Made by a program: the position numbers and the translations under genes | NCBI GenBank assembly: GCA_002409145.1 | Contig: DHUL01000040.1 | Span: 16,590 to 69,209, forward strand | From: Bacteroidales bacterium UBA5235 | GTDB taxonomy: Bacteria; Bacteroidota; Bacteroidia; Bacteroidales; VadinHA17 | Direction of reading: 5' to 3' | Length of the DNA stretch: 52,620 nucleotides | Notes under the pieces: generated by a model | What the model was told of the DNA's origin: nothing | Databases searched by the model: none | What the model saw: the letters and a program-made list of their open reading frames with translations, nothing else | Shown: in pieces, positions 1 through 8,002 of the stretch | Numbering within the stretch: position 1 is the first letter of the stretch | How the letters are laid out: the number at the start of each line of letters is the position of its first letter

Positions 1-800
1 CTGAGATGGGTATCAACCCATGGGCCGAGGTGAGGCAATCCGTGCAGATACTTGTCAGCTATATTCAGTCCGCCAACAAAACCGACTTTTCCGTCAACCA
101 CCAGTATTTTCCTGTGGTTCCGGTAGTTGATCTTGCTTGAGAAACTTGGGAAACGAACCGGGAGAAAAGGGTATATCTGCACTCCGGCATCTCGCATCAT
201 ATTTATGTACGGTTTTCGGATGTTCCAGCTCCCGACATCGTCATAGATGACCCTGACCTTAACCCCCTCCCCTGCCTTTCGGATCATCAGTTCACTGAAT
301 TCCATTCCAATAGTGTCAGGTTCAATGCGGTAGAACTCAAGGTGAATAAAGCTGGTGGCGGAGGCTACGGCGTCAAGCATGGCAGGAAATGTCTGGCTGC
401 CGTTGACCAGCAGGTCAATCTTGTTGTCAAGCGTAAGCAGCGACCTGTTGTTTCTGAGCATCAGGTGTATGAGATTTCCTTTTGACCTGATGGCATCGCT
501 CTCGCCGGCCAGTACTGATGAGAGCAGCCTGACCTGGCGGTCAGCATGGTCATTCAGCCTGGCGCTGTCAGCCATGCTCTTACGGGTATATATCTTCTGC
601 TTACGGTAGTTCTTACCGAAAAAGAAATAGACAATGATGCCCACGACAGGAACAAACAGAATAACCAGCAGCCATGAAAGGGTCTTGAGCGGATTACGGT
701 TCTCAAATACAATCATCAGACAAATGGCAAAAACAGCTATCAGGTAGACAACTGAAAGGACGTTTCTGACAATATATATAGTGTTCCCTGCCAGGATCAT
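1..800 (-). CDS. cls: Cardiolipin synthase, N-terminal part (runs off the window)
   Basis: Phospholipase-D-family enzyme that joins two phosphatidylglycerols (or PG and another donor) into cardiolipin at the inner membrane. The start is the ATG at 798-800; an in-frame TGA lies three codons upstream. Two hydrophobic segments (about residues 3-30 and 38-62, the second ending in a VYFFFGK-like stretch) form the PLDc_N membrane anchor. The first catalytic HKD motif, H-R-K-ILVV-D, is visible near residues 235-245, followed by GFVGGLNIADKY. The second HKD motif lies beyond position 1, so the gene is cut by the window edge and not necessarily truncated in the genome. The family assignment is secure; the substrate is inferred from the N-terminal membrane domain. 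Confidence 0.9.
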   Translation of the reverse strand, partial: MILAGNTIYIVRNVLSVVYLIAVFAICLMIVFENRNPLKTLSWLLVILFVPVVGIIVYFFFGKNYRKQKIYTRKSMADSARLNDHADRQVRLLSSVLAGESDAIRSKGNLIHLMLRNNRSLLTLDNKIDLLVNGSQTFPAMLDAVASATSFIHLEFYRIEPDTIGMEFSELMIRKAGEGVKVRVIYDDVGSWNIRKPYINMMRDAGVQIYPFLPVRFPSFSSKINYRNHRKILVVDGKVGFVGGLNIADKYLHGLPHLGPWVDTHL

Positions 801-836
801 CTCGACTCAGCTCACATACTCCCGTAAATATAAAAA

Positions 837-870
837 AAGAACTCTTCCGGCAGACTGCGGAAGAGCTCTT
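837..870 (-). terminator. Rho-independent terminator of the outer-membrane barrel gene
   Basis: Inverted repeat with 13-nt arms (837-849 and 858-870, one mismatch) and an 8-nt loop. On the minus strand it is followed by a run of seven T (TTCTTTTTTTA). It lies 17 bases past the stop of the minus-strand gene that ends at 887 and before the start of cls. On the plus strand it is followed only by TTTG. Confidence 0.8.
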
Positions 871-886
871 TTGTATGTTACGGATG

Positions 887-1504
887 TCAGAAGATCAGCC
901 CAACCTGAACAAGCAATGCTCCTGTGCGGTCATCAAGCTTGAAGTTTTGGCCACGGATTTCTATCTCATCACCAAACTGGTTGAGGTTACCCTCATACCT
1001 CAGGTCGAAGGTAAGTCTCTTGAGCAGGTCGAATCCCAGGCCTGCCTGATATCCAAAGGTTGCCCTCTTGTAGGTGGCTCCTTCTATAATCTCCTTCGGA
1101 TCTGATATCATGACTGAAGCTGCAGGTCCGGCGTTAATTCTCAGGGGACCAACCTTGACCCCGAGGAGAACGGGAATATTCAGTTTGTTGAATTTCTGAT
1201 TGTAGACCACCGGAGCGCCCCCGGCCTCCACATCTTCATAGGTTACCGAGTTGGTTGCCGTTGCAAGAATAAGCTCAGGCTGGATATAGAGTCCCGCAAA
1301 GGAAGCCCTCATGAACACTCCGCCCTGGAAGCCCCACTCAGCATCCTTCGCTTTCTGAAGAATCACCTCGAAATCGGTACCCTGAAAGGTCTGATTGGTA
1401 AAGGTGAAGTCCGTGCTTGCCCCGGCCTTGAGACCGAACTTAACCTGTGAAAACAGCGGCGTAGCAAGAACAAGTGCAAGAACAATGACAATGAACTTTT
1501 TCAT
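887..1504 (-). CDS. Outer-membrane beta-barrel protein (PF13568-like)
   Basis: Exported 205-residue protein. Residues 1-20 are a signal peptide ending in LFSQ. The rest is alternating-residue beta strands (FGLKAGAS, WGFQGGVFM, LYIQPELILAT, LNIPVLLGVKVGPLRINAGP, ATFGYQAGLGFDLLKRLTFDLRYEG) and it ends in VQVGLIF, with the C-terminal aromatic residue typical of BAM-inserted barrels. This pattern is that of the small 8-strand porin-like barrels common in Bacteroidota. The ligand is unknown. It is probably monocistronic: a terminator follows, and a 98-base gap separates it from the upstream TlpA gene. Confidence 0.85.
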   Translation of the reverse strand: MKKFIVIVLALVLATPLFSQVKFGLKAGASTDFTFTNQTFQGTDFEVILQKAKDAEWGFQGGVFMRASFAGLYIQPELILATATNSVTYEDVEAGGAPVVYNQKFNKLNIPVLLGVKVGPLRINAGPAASVMISDPKEIIEGATYKRATFGYQAGLGFDLLKRLTFDLRYEGNLNQFGDEIEIRGQNFKLDDRTGALLVQVGLIF

Positions 1505-1602
1505 TTTTTGCAGTTTTGGTTAAAAGAACAGTAGTTATTGTTCTGATAAACGCAAGATACGGGCCAAAGGTTGCACCGGACGCCCACAAAATGTCTGTTT
1601 TT

Positions 1603-2130
1603 TTACTTTTTGGCCAGTTCCGAGAATATTACTGACTTCATTTTATCAAACTCTTCACGTTCGAAGAGGCGTGTCAGAAAGATTATTTTGCCGTTACGGT
1701 CAATGATTATATTCCGCGTCACTCCTGCCTGTTTCTCGGCATACAACCCGAAAATGTCAGCCCCCGGGTCAAGTGCCAGCGGGTAGGTGATTTTCATATC
1801 AGCGGCAAATTTCTTAACCGTCGCCTCAGGTTCGTCACGGTCAATACCGATAACCACAAGACCCTGCTTCCTGCCGGGCAGCCATATCTCATCCTCGATG
1901 AAAGGCATCTCCTTACGGCATACGCTGCACCAGCTGGCTGTGAACTGAAGCATCACAACCTTTCCCTTCAGGTCAGACAGCTTATAGCTCTTTCCACCAG
2001 ATTCATTGATTGTAAAATCAGGTGCCATGTCACCCACTCTTACAAGATAGTTGTTCTCATACACCTTCTGCCCATGAGATGAAGCAGCAAACACCAACAG
2101 GGCAATCATCATCAAAACTGTTCTCTTCAT
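1603..2130 (-). CDS. TlpA-family periplasmic thioredoxin-like protein
   Basis: Thiol-disulfide oxidoreductase of 175 residues. A signal peptide (1-20, ending SSHG) precedes an AhpC/TlpA fold: VGDMAPDFTI, LKGKVVMLQFTASWC, then the active site W67-C68-S-V-C71. A predicted glycoprotein-style DRDEPEATVKKFA helix and a closing DRNGKIIFLTR strand complete the fold. The normal cis-proline loop (GxPTTF) reads GVTRNIIID, so the proline is replaced by threonine; this is seen in some Bacteroidota members and may shift redox behaviour. It could be a disulfide reductase for exported proteins or cytochromes. No cytochrome maturation genes are adjacent, so the partner is unknown. Confidence 0.88.
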   Translation of the reverse strand: MKRTVLMMIALLVFAASSHGQKVYENNYLVRVGDMAPDFTINESGGKSYKLSDLKGKVVMLQFTASWCSVCRKEMPFIEDEIWLPGRKQGLVVIGIDRDEPEATVKKFAADMKITYPLALDPGADIFGLYAEKQAGVTRNIIIDRNGKIIFLTRLFEREEFDKMKSVIFSELAKK

Positions 2131-2235
2131 CGCTTTATATTAAAGGTGCTAAGATAAATGAATTCTCTGGTTACACTGGTAACCGGGATGTGGTAATTAT
2201 GCCTGCCCGGCATCTCCGGAGAATGCTACTCCACC

Positions 2236-3591
2236 TTATTTCAGAAGCTCATAGGAAAGACCTGCCTGAAACGATGCATTTTTGTCCAGATAGGGATTCC
2301 CCAGCAACCAGCCTTTTGTTTTTCCTGATACCGAGACAAATCCTGAGAAACTGTCACTGAACAAATACCATGTCCTGATTCCGGCGTACCCTCCGGAAAC
2401 CATGGAATCTGAGAAGAATGATTCAGGCTGGCTCCATACATTCAACCTGAGCTCTGACCGTAACTTGCCTGAGCCACCCAGGTTGTAGAGTGACAGACCG
2501 GCTCCAAAACCTGTGTCACTTTTGTTGCTGTACCTGTGAGCATTTGCCATGATACCGAATCTCCTGAACCTGACCGGGACATAGAGTGCTATGTCATTGC
2601 CGAAATGAGTGGGAGAATACTGAGTGAAGAAATTGAATGAAAATCCTTCACTGATCTTTATTCTGTCGATAAAGAATATGCCGGGATTAAGAAAATTAAG
2701 AAGCGACAGGTTCTTCTGCCTGTTAAGGTAATCCTGCTCTTCGGAGGAGAGATCAGAAAAGCCGATCCGCCTGTTGACACCTTCACCTCCGGGGAACGGA
2801 TCCCTTTCCGTATAAGGCAGATCCGGATTGAACATGTCATGTATCCAGGCATTCAGGTCTGCTCCTGCATAATCCCTTTCAGCAGGATTGGCATCCTCAT
2901 GCGGTGGAGCCAGTACCTTTACAGAGTCGCTGGCCGGACTTGCAGAGAACCTGAAGTAATTGTATACATACCAGGCATTATATAACAGCAGAGAGGCTTT
3001 GGGTAAAGACCTTTCGAAATAGAAATCACTGATTGCAATCCGTTCATTCAGATTTATTTCATATTGCACTCCGGCAACATAAGAGTAGAGCAGGTTATCA
3101 AGTCCGGTGGTCTTCAGCTCTTCCAGAGTCATATCCGAAATCCCGTAAACAGTCCCGTCCCAGCGGCTGAGGAACCAGTTACCGTTCTTCGAGGAGATTC
3201 CTGCAGTGCCGAGGACAGCCCGATGATACTCCTCATGAGCCCATACTCCGAGCGGAATCGGAAGTTCACTGCCATATTTCGAAAATCCAAGTCCCAGGGC
3301 ATACTTGAATGCATTATTGGAAAATCTGCCGAACCTTGTTTCCGGCTTTGACCTGGAAGTAAAAACAGCATCTCCGAGTTCATCAATTCCCCAGAATGCC
3401 AGGTCATACATGCCTGAGGAGAATTCAAGTGCCTGGTTCATGGAGGGGTACCTGTATGGCAGGTCAATGTTCTGCGGCAGGTCAATCAAGGGAATGTCAA
3501 GCCTTAGCTTGTATTCGCGATTGTCCTGACCGGATAAGATTGCTGCAGATAATAGGAATGCTGACATCAAAACGATTTGACTTGATTTCAT
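2236..3591 (-). CDS. Unrecognised exported protein with HEEYH motif and barrel-like C-terminus
   Basis: 451 residues, signal peptide 1-21 (ending LSGQ). I do not recognise a named family. Residues 117-125 read WAHEEYHRA, matching HExxH, the zinc-ligand/catalytic motif of many metallopeptidases, here in a hydrophobic-aromatic setting (GVWAHEEYHRAVLG). A third ligand is not obvious. The middle part (about 220-290) is charged and loop-like. The last 150 residues carry amphipathic strands (FNFFTQYSPTHFG, FGIMANAHRYS, TGFGAGLSLYNLGG, LRSELRLNVWSQ) and end in FQAGLSYELLK, which suggests an outer-membrane barrel or beta-sandwich. Enzymatic activity is inference only. It is separated from its neighbours by 105 and 170 bases, so it is probably transcribed alone. 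Confidence 0.6.
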   Translation of the reverse strand: MKSSQIVLMSAFLLSAAILSGQDNREYKLRLDIPLIDLPQNIDLPYRYPSMNQALEFSSGMYDLAFWGIDELGDAVFTSRSKPETRFGRFSNNAFKYALGLGFSKYGSELPIPLGVWAHEEYHRAVLGTAGISSKNGNWFLSRWDGTVYGISDMTLEELKTTGLDNLLYSYVAGVQYEINLNERIAISDFYFERSLPKASLLLYNAWYVYNYFRFSASPASDSVKVLAPPHEDANPAERDYAGADLNAWIHDMFNPDLPYTERDPFPGGEGVNRRIGFSDLSSEEQDYLNRQKNLSLLNFLNPGIFFIDRIKISEGFSFNFFTQYSPTHFGNDIALYVPVRFRRFGIMANAHRYSNKSDTGFGAGLSLYNLGGSGKLRSELRLNVWSQPESFFSDSMVSGGYAGIRTWYLFSDSFSGFVSVSGKTKGWLLGNPYLDKNASFQAGLSYELLK

Positions 3592-3650
3592 AGCTTAGAT
3601 TTTAAGGATTTGTAGAAGAACAGATAAACATCCTTATTGTTCAGTCAGAG

Positions 3651-3669
3651 CCGGAGTGCCCGACTCCGG
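3651..3669. other. Small GC hairpin between genes
   Basis: Perfect 7-bp inverted repeat CCGGAGT / ACTCCGG with a 5-nt loop, in the 170-base gap downstream of the Zn-ribbon gene (minus) and upstream of the HEEYH gene. There is no T-run on either strand, so it is at best an imperfect terminator or a 5'-UTR hairpin of the HEEYH gene. Confidence 0.3.
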
Positions 3670-3761
3670 GATGTATCTTCTACCTGAACTGATGACGGTA
3701 CATACCACTGCATCTCTTGCAGAAGGAATAATGAGCGTCTGAGGCATATCCCGACGTTCCT

Positions 3762-4145
3762 TCAGACCACCTCATCATCAATTATTACCTCCAGGTAAAT
3801 ATTGCTTTTTTTCAGTTCAAGATAACTATCATCAGACTCTCTGAATCCATATTCGAAACAGTACGACCACCGGATGCCCTCCCTGGTCTCGACGAGATGC
3901 GTAAAAAAGGTAAAATTATAGCCCTGGGCTATCAGGGCATCACGGTGAATATGTTGATGACCGTCCCCGAAAAGGTCTGACAGAATCTTCCTGTTGCGCC
4001 TGAGCTGCGCATGCACATTCCGGACATAGTTGTTCTGATCACGGTTGAGACGGTTGTTGTAATTGTTCCTGCACTGGTCAGAACAGAATTTTTTATCAGA
4101 CCGTCCGAGGAGCCTGGCTCCGCAGTCAAGACATACTCTTTCCAC
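3762..4145 (-). CDS. Small Zn-ribbon protein of unknown function
   Basis: 127 residues, no signal peptide. The N-terminus has two Cys pairs, C-L-D-C at 5-8 and C-S-D-Q-C at 21-25 (VCLDCGARLLGRSDKKFCSD), forming a treble-clef/FCS-like zinc ribbon, followed by a basic helix (QCRNNYNNRLNRDQNN). The remainder (RKILSDLFGDGHQHIHRDALIAQG, then a strand-rich YCFEYGFRESDDSYLELKK) resembles a short domain I have no name for. Proteins of this type are found in Bacteroidota as uncharacterised Zn-ribbon proteins. Nucleic-acid or protein binding is likely but not shown. It is divergent from ssb across a 206-base region. Confidence 0.7.
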   Translation of the reverse strand: MERVCLDCGARLLGRSDKKFCSDQCRNNYNNRLNRDQNNYVRNVHAQLRRNRKILSDLFGDGHQHIHRDALIAQGYNFTFFTHLVETREGIRWSYCFEYGFRESDDSYLELKKSNIYLEVIIDDEVV

Positions 4146-4231
4146 AGCAGTAATGTTTCCTTAAAGATATGAAAAAACTACGGAACCGGCATCCATGAAA
4201 TTGTATATCCTTCTGATTACTATTCTATAAC

Positions 4232-4245
4232 CCGTTTACAAACGG
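4232..4245. promoter_or_regulatory. Palindrome in the Zn-ribbon / ssb divergent promoter region
   Basis: Perfect inverted repeat CCGTTT-AC-AAACGG. It sits near the middle of the 206-base region between two divergent genes, a position suited to an operator, but no regulator is known and the site occurs once in the window as far as I can see. Confidence 0.3.
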
Positions 4246-4351
4246 ATATAAACGACTGTTAAATGTATAGAAATGATTAATAACCGGATCATATGCCGGC
4301 GAGGGTGCACATTTGTATTGTTAACAGCATTATTAACTAAAAACAAAGGTC

Positions 4352-4816
4352 ATGAATGCATTAAGGAACAAAGTTCAGCTGATCGGTCGCCTGGGACAGG
4401 ATCCGGAAATCAGAACACTTGAGAGCGGAAAGAAGGTTGCTCACTTCAACCTCGCCACGAATGAGAGCTACAAAAACTCTGAAGGTGCGAAGATCGATGA
4501 GACAACATGGCACAGTATTGTAGCATGGAACGGTCTTGCCGAACTTAGCTCGAAGTATCTCACCAGGGGCAAGGAGGTATGCATCGAAGGACGTATAAGC
4601 TATCGCTCCTATACTGACAAAAACGGAATCCAGAGGAACATTACGGAGATCGTGGCCTCAGATATGGTAATGCTTGGTTCAGGAACCAGGTCCAGGGGAC
4701 TGATCAGCGATGAACCCGGGGAGGATATGGCTGGTGACCCGGCCGCAGGGCCGGCTGATGAGCCGGCTGAAGCGGAGGCTTCAGTTCATCGTGGCAGCAG
4801 GGCCAGGATGAAGTAA
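4352..4816 (+). CDS. ssb: Single-stranded DNA-binding protein (paralogue without acidic tip)
   Basis: OB-fold protein of 154 residues that coats single-stranded DNA. Residues 1-112 match the family closely: MNALRNKVQLIGRLGQDPE, VAHFNLATNES, TTWHSIVAWNGLAE, YLTRGKEVCIEGRISYRSYTD, and a strand ending in VASDMVMLGS. The C-terminal tail is acidic and Pro/Ala/Glu-rich, but ends in HRGSRARMK instead of the conserved DD(L/I)PF tip that recruits RecQ, PriA, RecO and other partners. I checked the other frames over the tail and found no DDLPF-like coding, so a simple frameshift does not restore it. It may be a specialised SSB paralogue. A 30-bp near-copy of the tail and stop follows (4833-4862). Confidence 0.9.
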   Translation: MNALRNKVQLIGRLGQDPEIRTLESGKKVAHFNLATNESYKNSEGAKIDETTWHSIVAWNGLAELSSKYLTRGKEVCIEGRISYRSYTDKNGIQRNITEIVASDMVMLGSGTRSRGLISDEPGEDMAGDPAAGPADEPAEAEASVHRGSRARMK

Positions 4817-4862
4817 ACCAGTCACTTTCACTCATCGCAGCAGCATGGCAGGAATGAAGTGA
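4787..4862 (+). repeat. Imperfect 30-bp direct repeat at the 3' end of ssb
   Basis: 4787-4816 (last nine codons plus TAA of ssb) and 4833-4862 match at 23 of 30 positions and, in the same phase, would encode HRGSRARMK-stop and HRSSMAGMK-stop. The copies are separated by 16 bases. This looks like a local duplication that included the stop codon. Confidence 0.6.
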
Positions 4863-4936
4863 AACCGTCCGGGATCTGTTACCGGAAGAAAGCCAATCAT
4901 TGGGGGGCAGAGAGTGGGGAGAGGTCGTCTCGCTGG

Positions 4937-4981
4937 CAGGCCCCGGCAAAGCGCCGGGGCCTGTTTGTCCGGCTGTTTTTT
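4937..4981 (+). terminator. Terminator of ssb
   Basis: Perfect 11-bp GC-rich stem CAGGCCCCGGC / GCCGGGGCCTG (4937-4947 and 4953-4963) with a 5-nt loop, followed by TTTG and, after a short GC stretch, a T6 run (4975-4980). It lies in the convergent gap between ssb and iorB. The minus-strand side has no T-run. Confidence 0.65.
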
Positions 4982-5004
4982 CTCTGCTCCGGCAGCTGAA
5001 TGCG

Positions 5005-5583
5005 TCACCTGGCCGCTGCTGCATCCCTCCCGGCACGCAGTGCCTTCAGGTTGACCTCTACCATCTCTTCTCCCTTGCGGCCAAACATCTTCCTGACTGC
5101 ATCCTCGAGGGCTTTGAATGGCATCGAGATAAATGATGAAGCAGCACCCAGGATGACCATATTGCCTGATCTGGCTGACCCCAGGTCACGCGCAATGCTG
5201 TCTGCATCAAGGACGATGGTGTTGCCCGCCCTGCCCAGTTCAGCAACCACCTCTCCCACCTCCGGGTAATCAGAGATATTTACAAAGGGAACTGAATTGG
5301 TCACCAGCCATCCACTGTCAGAGAGCCATGGCAGATAACGAAGTGCCTCCATGGGCTCCACACTGATTATCAGATCAGCACCCCCATGCGGTATGAGATC
5401 AGAAAAAATTTCCCTGTCAGAGAGACGCAGATGCGACTGTACATCGCCTCCCCGCTGGCTCATGCCATGCACCTCTGCCTGCTTGAGGAAGAGGTTCTGT
5501 TCAACGGCTGCAAGCCCTATGGTGGCTGCAATTGAGAGAATACCCTGTCCTCCCACACCTGCTAATATAATATCACATTTCAT
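5005..5583 (-). CDS. iorB: Indolepyruvate:ferredoxin oxidoreductase, beta subunit
   Basis: Gamma-type (POR/KOR gamma) subunit of 192 residues. It works with IorA in oxidative decarboxylation of aryl-2-oxo acids (indolepyruvate, phenylpyruvate) to aryl-CoA, with reduction of a low-potential carrier in the cytosol. Visible family features are the N-terminal DIILAGVGGQGILSIAATIG nucleotide/TPP-contact loop, the VHGMSQRGGDVQSHLR motif, and the SMPFKALEDAVRKMF helix near the C-terminus. The ATG (5581-5583) lies one base past the iorA stop, which implies translational coupling and a 1:1 complex. Length is normal for the family. Confidence 0.93.
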   Translation of the reverse strand: MKCDIILAGVGGQGILSIAATIGLAAVEQNLFLKQAEVHGMSQRGGDVQSHLRLSDREIFSDLIPHGGADLIISVEPMEALRYLPWLSDSGWLVTNSVPFVNISDYPEVGEVVAELGRAGNTIVLDADSIARDLGSARSGNMVILGAASSFISMPFKALEDAVRKMFGRKGEEMVEVNLKALRAGRDAAAAR

Positions 5584-5584
5584 A

Positions 5585-7204
5585 TCATTCCCTTGATTTG
5601 TTTTTCTCAGCCGCTTCGGCCTTTTTGTTGCGTGATGCCGTCTGTATGCACTCTCGTCTTGCCAGTATCACCGAGATACCGTGATAGTTGAGCTCAGTGC
5701 TGATAACGGCTTTGTTCTCCTCATGATTCTTTTTCAGAGGCACTATCACCTTCAGGTGATCAGGATCAACACCCAGTCCCAGGCATATGCTCTCAAGCCT
5801 GTCTGTGGCCTGCGACTTTTGTCCCCCGGTCATCCCGGTGGTGGAGTTGTCAGATATAATCAGTGTAATCGGTGAATTCTTGATCACCGCATCAAGGAGC
5901 CCTGTCATACCAGAATGGGTAAAGGTGGAGTCACCTATCACCGCCACTGCCGGAAAGAGCCCGGCATCAGCTGCCCCTGCTGCCATGGTCACTGAGGCGC
6001 CCATATCAACGCATGAATTAACCATGTTATATGGCGGAAGTGCACCGAGGGTATAACAGCCGATGTCAGAAAAAACCCGCCCGGGCCCGATTTCAGCCAT
6101 CACCTCTGACAACGCCTGGTACAGGTCGGCATGGCCGCACCCCTTGCAGAACGATGGCGGTCGCTGACGTACAAGTGAGGGCACCTCCCTGCCCTGACCG
6201 GCCTTCAGACCAAGAGCTCTGGCAACAATAGAAGGATTCAGCTCCCCGTCACGGGGTACCGTGCCGTCCAACCTGCCCAGAACCGTCACATCACGGTCCA
6301 GAAGACCCCTTAGCTGCTCCTCAATGATAGGATAACCTTCTTCCAGCACAAGAACCCTGTCACATCTCTCTACCAATGCTGCCACCTTTTCCCTGTTAAC
6401 CGGATAGGCACCAACAGAGAGTACATGATAATCAGCCTGACTGTCAATAATGTTTTCCATCAGATAGTTGTATGCAATCCCGCAGGTAATGACCCCTGTG
6501 CCCCTGCCATTGCCTGCCCTGAGACTGTTGAACCCGTCAATAACCTCGTCGGTGCGCAATTTCTCATAAACAGAAGTAAGCGCCCTGTACTGCTTCCTGG
6601 CTATGGCAGGGAGAAGCACAAACTGACGAGGATTGGAAGGCAGGCTGACACCGTTCTGTGCAATCTTTTCCCTCAGGGTAACCGCTGACCTCGAATGAGC
6701 AAGCCTTGTGGTGATCCGGAAAAGCACAGGAAGCCTGTATTTCTCAGAGAGTGCAAAGGCATCGAAGATCATGTCATAGGCCTCCTGCTGGTTACGCGGT
6801 TCCATCACCGGCACCATGGCAAACCTGCCGTAAAAGCGCGAGTCCTGCTCATTCTGAGATGAATGCATCGACGGATCATCAGCTGATACAACCACCAGCC
6901 CCCCGTTGACTCCCGTTACAGCCGAGTTGATGAAGGCGTCAGCTGCAACATTCAGCCCTACATGCTTCATCGCAACCATCGCTCTCCTTCCTGCATAGGA
7001 CATACCAAGGGCAGACTCCATGGCTGTCTTCTCATTCGACGACCATTCGCGGCGAACACCACCTTCAGCGGCCTGCGGCGAAGCCTGGATGTACTCCATT
7101 ATCTCAGTTGACGGAGTTCCCGGATAAGCATACATTCCGCTCAGGCCGGCATCCAGGGCAGCCTGCGCAATGGCCTCATCTCCAAGTAATAAGAGTTTAT
7201 GCAT
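5585..7204 (-). CDS. iorA: Indolepyruvate:ferredoxin oxidoreductase, alpha subunit (no ferredoxin domain)
   Basis: 539 residues. The N-terminal half is the pyrimidine-binding/transketolase-like domain (LLLGDEAIAQAALDAGLSG, YPGTPSTEIMEYIQ, SNEKTAMESALGMSYAGRRA, KHVGLNVAADAF). The C-terminal half is the TPP-binding domain with the C-K-G-C-G-H motif near residue 355, SDIGCYTLGALPP, and the Mg/TPP loop IGDSTFTHSGMTG...SDNSTTGMTGGQ. Many IorA proteins carry a C-terminal 2[4Fe-4S] ferredoxin module with two CxxCxxCxxxCP clusters. Here the protein stops soon after ISVILARRECIQTA with a charged Lys/Glu tail, so clusters are absent and electrons must leave by another route. First gene of the iorAB operon; a -7 element lies about 100 bases upstream. 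Confidence 0.93.
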   Translation of the reverse strand: MHKLLLLGDEAIAQAALDAGLSGMYAYPGTPSTEIMEYIQASPQAAEGGVRREWSSNEKTAMESALGMSYAGRRAMVAMKHVGLNVAADAFINSAVTGVNGGLVVVSADDPSMHSSQNEQDSRFYGRFAMVPVMEPRNQQEAYDMIFDAFALSEKYRLPVLFRITTRLAHSRSAVTLREKIAQNGVSLPSNPRQFVLLPAIARKQYRALTSVYEKLRTDEVIDGFNSLRAGNGRGTGVITCGIAYNYLMENIIDSQADYHVLSVGAYPVNREKVAALVERCDRVLVLEEGYPIIEEQLRGLLDRDVTVLGRLDGTVPRDGELNPSIVARALGLKAGQGREVPSLVRQRPPSFCKGCGHADLYQALSEVMAEIGPGRVFSDIGCYTLGALPPYNMVNSCVDMGASVTMAAGAADAGLFPAVAVIGDSTFTHSGMTGLLDAVIKNSPITLIISDNSTTGMTGGQKSQATDRLESICLGLGVDPDHLKVIVPLKKNHEENKAVISTELNYHGISVILARRECIQTASRNKKAEAAEKNKSRE

Positions 7205-7306
7205 AATTATTTAGCTTTAGTTTGTTTTCGGTTACGGCGACAGTAAAGATGATTAAAGTTAAGTTAAAATCAAGAAGTAAATGTCATTATTGTTTACTTT
7301 ACATCA

Positions 7307-7314
7307 CAAAATTA
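7307..7314 (-). promoter_or_regulatory. -7 element, candidate iorAB promoter
   Basis: TAATTTTG on the minus strand, an exact match to the Bacteroidota TAnnTTTG word, 103 bases before the iorA ATG. A clear -33 TTTG was not found, and a long leader would result. Confidence 0.35.
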
Positions 7315-7321
7315 TCTGTCA

Positions 7322-8002
7322 TTGAAGAAGTTTTTGGTGATTTGTATCATGCTGTCGTTTCCGGGCTTGTGGCTGGATGCCCAGACTGGTGAAAAAAAGT
7401 ATATCCAGATAGATGGCATGACAGCAGATGAGAGAGGGTTCGTTGTTCCTGATGTAAGTATATATTCGAAGCACCTGCGCCGCGGGGCCGCAAGTGATCA
7501 CAGAGGTATCTTCTCCATAATAAGTGCCCCCGGAGATACTGTATTCTTCAGTTCAATAGGCTACAAACCGACTCTTCTGACGATTCCTTCAGCTGTCATC
7601 GGCGACCATTACATCACCGATGTAATTATGGTCACCGATACAATACAGATTGGCGAGGTGATTGTCCTTCCGTGGAAGACCTATTCCGAATTCAAAAGGG
7701 CAGTAATTGCGGATAAACCCAATGACCCCCTGATGGATAACGTGGAGTATAACCTTGCTATGGTCCAGCAGCAGATATGGAGTGACATACGCCCTACACC
7801 GGGCGAGGCCTACCACTACACCATGCAGCAGATGGCTGATAATCTTTATACCAGGGGTCAGTCGCCCTCAAACAACCTGCTCAATCCTTTTGCCTGGCAG
7901 AAATTTGTCAGGGGAGTCAAGGATGGAATGTTGAAGAATGAACCTTCCAAGGCCGTTAAGGTTAAGAAGAATAAAAGCCGCAAGAAAAAAAAGAATGACT
8001 GA
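7322..8002 (+). CDS. CarboxypepD_reg-like domain protein, exported
   Basis: 226 residues with a TTG start; the following KKFLVICIMLSFPGLWLDAQ is a convincing signal peptide, and no ATG gives one. Residues 30-105 form a carboxypeptidase-regulatory-like beta-sandwich (ADERGFVVPDVSIYSKHLRRG, SDHRGIFSIISAPGDTVFFSSIGY), as found at the N-terminus of TonB receptors and in stand-alone periplasmic proteins. The middle is helical (LPWKTYSEFKRAVIADK) and the tail is very basic (VKVKKNKSRKKKKND). Its TGA overlaps the ATG of the TonB receptor by one base (TGATG), so both are made together. The role is unknown; a receptor accessory or surface-assembly function is inferred. Confidence 0.75.
   Translation: MKKFLVICIMLSFPGLWLDAQTGEKKYIQIDGMTADERGFVVPDVSIYSKHLRRGAASDHRGIFSIISAPGDTVFFSSIGYKPTLLTIPSAVIGDHYITDVIMVTDTIQIGEVIVLPWKTYSEFKRAVIADKPNDPLMDNVEYNLAMVQQQIWSDIRPTPGEAYHYTMQQMADNLYTRGQSPSNNLLNPFAWQKFVRGVKDGMLKNEPSKAVKVKKNKSRKKKKND

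Noticed and set aside
4787..4862. Frameshift as explanation for the missing SSB tip
   Set aside because: The other plus-strand frames of the tail show no DDLPF/DDIPF-like coding; the tail seems genuinely different.
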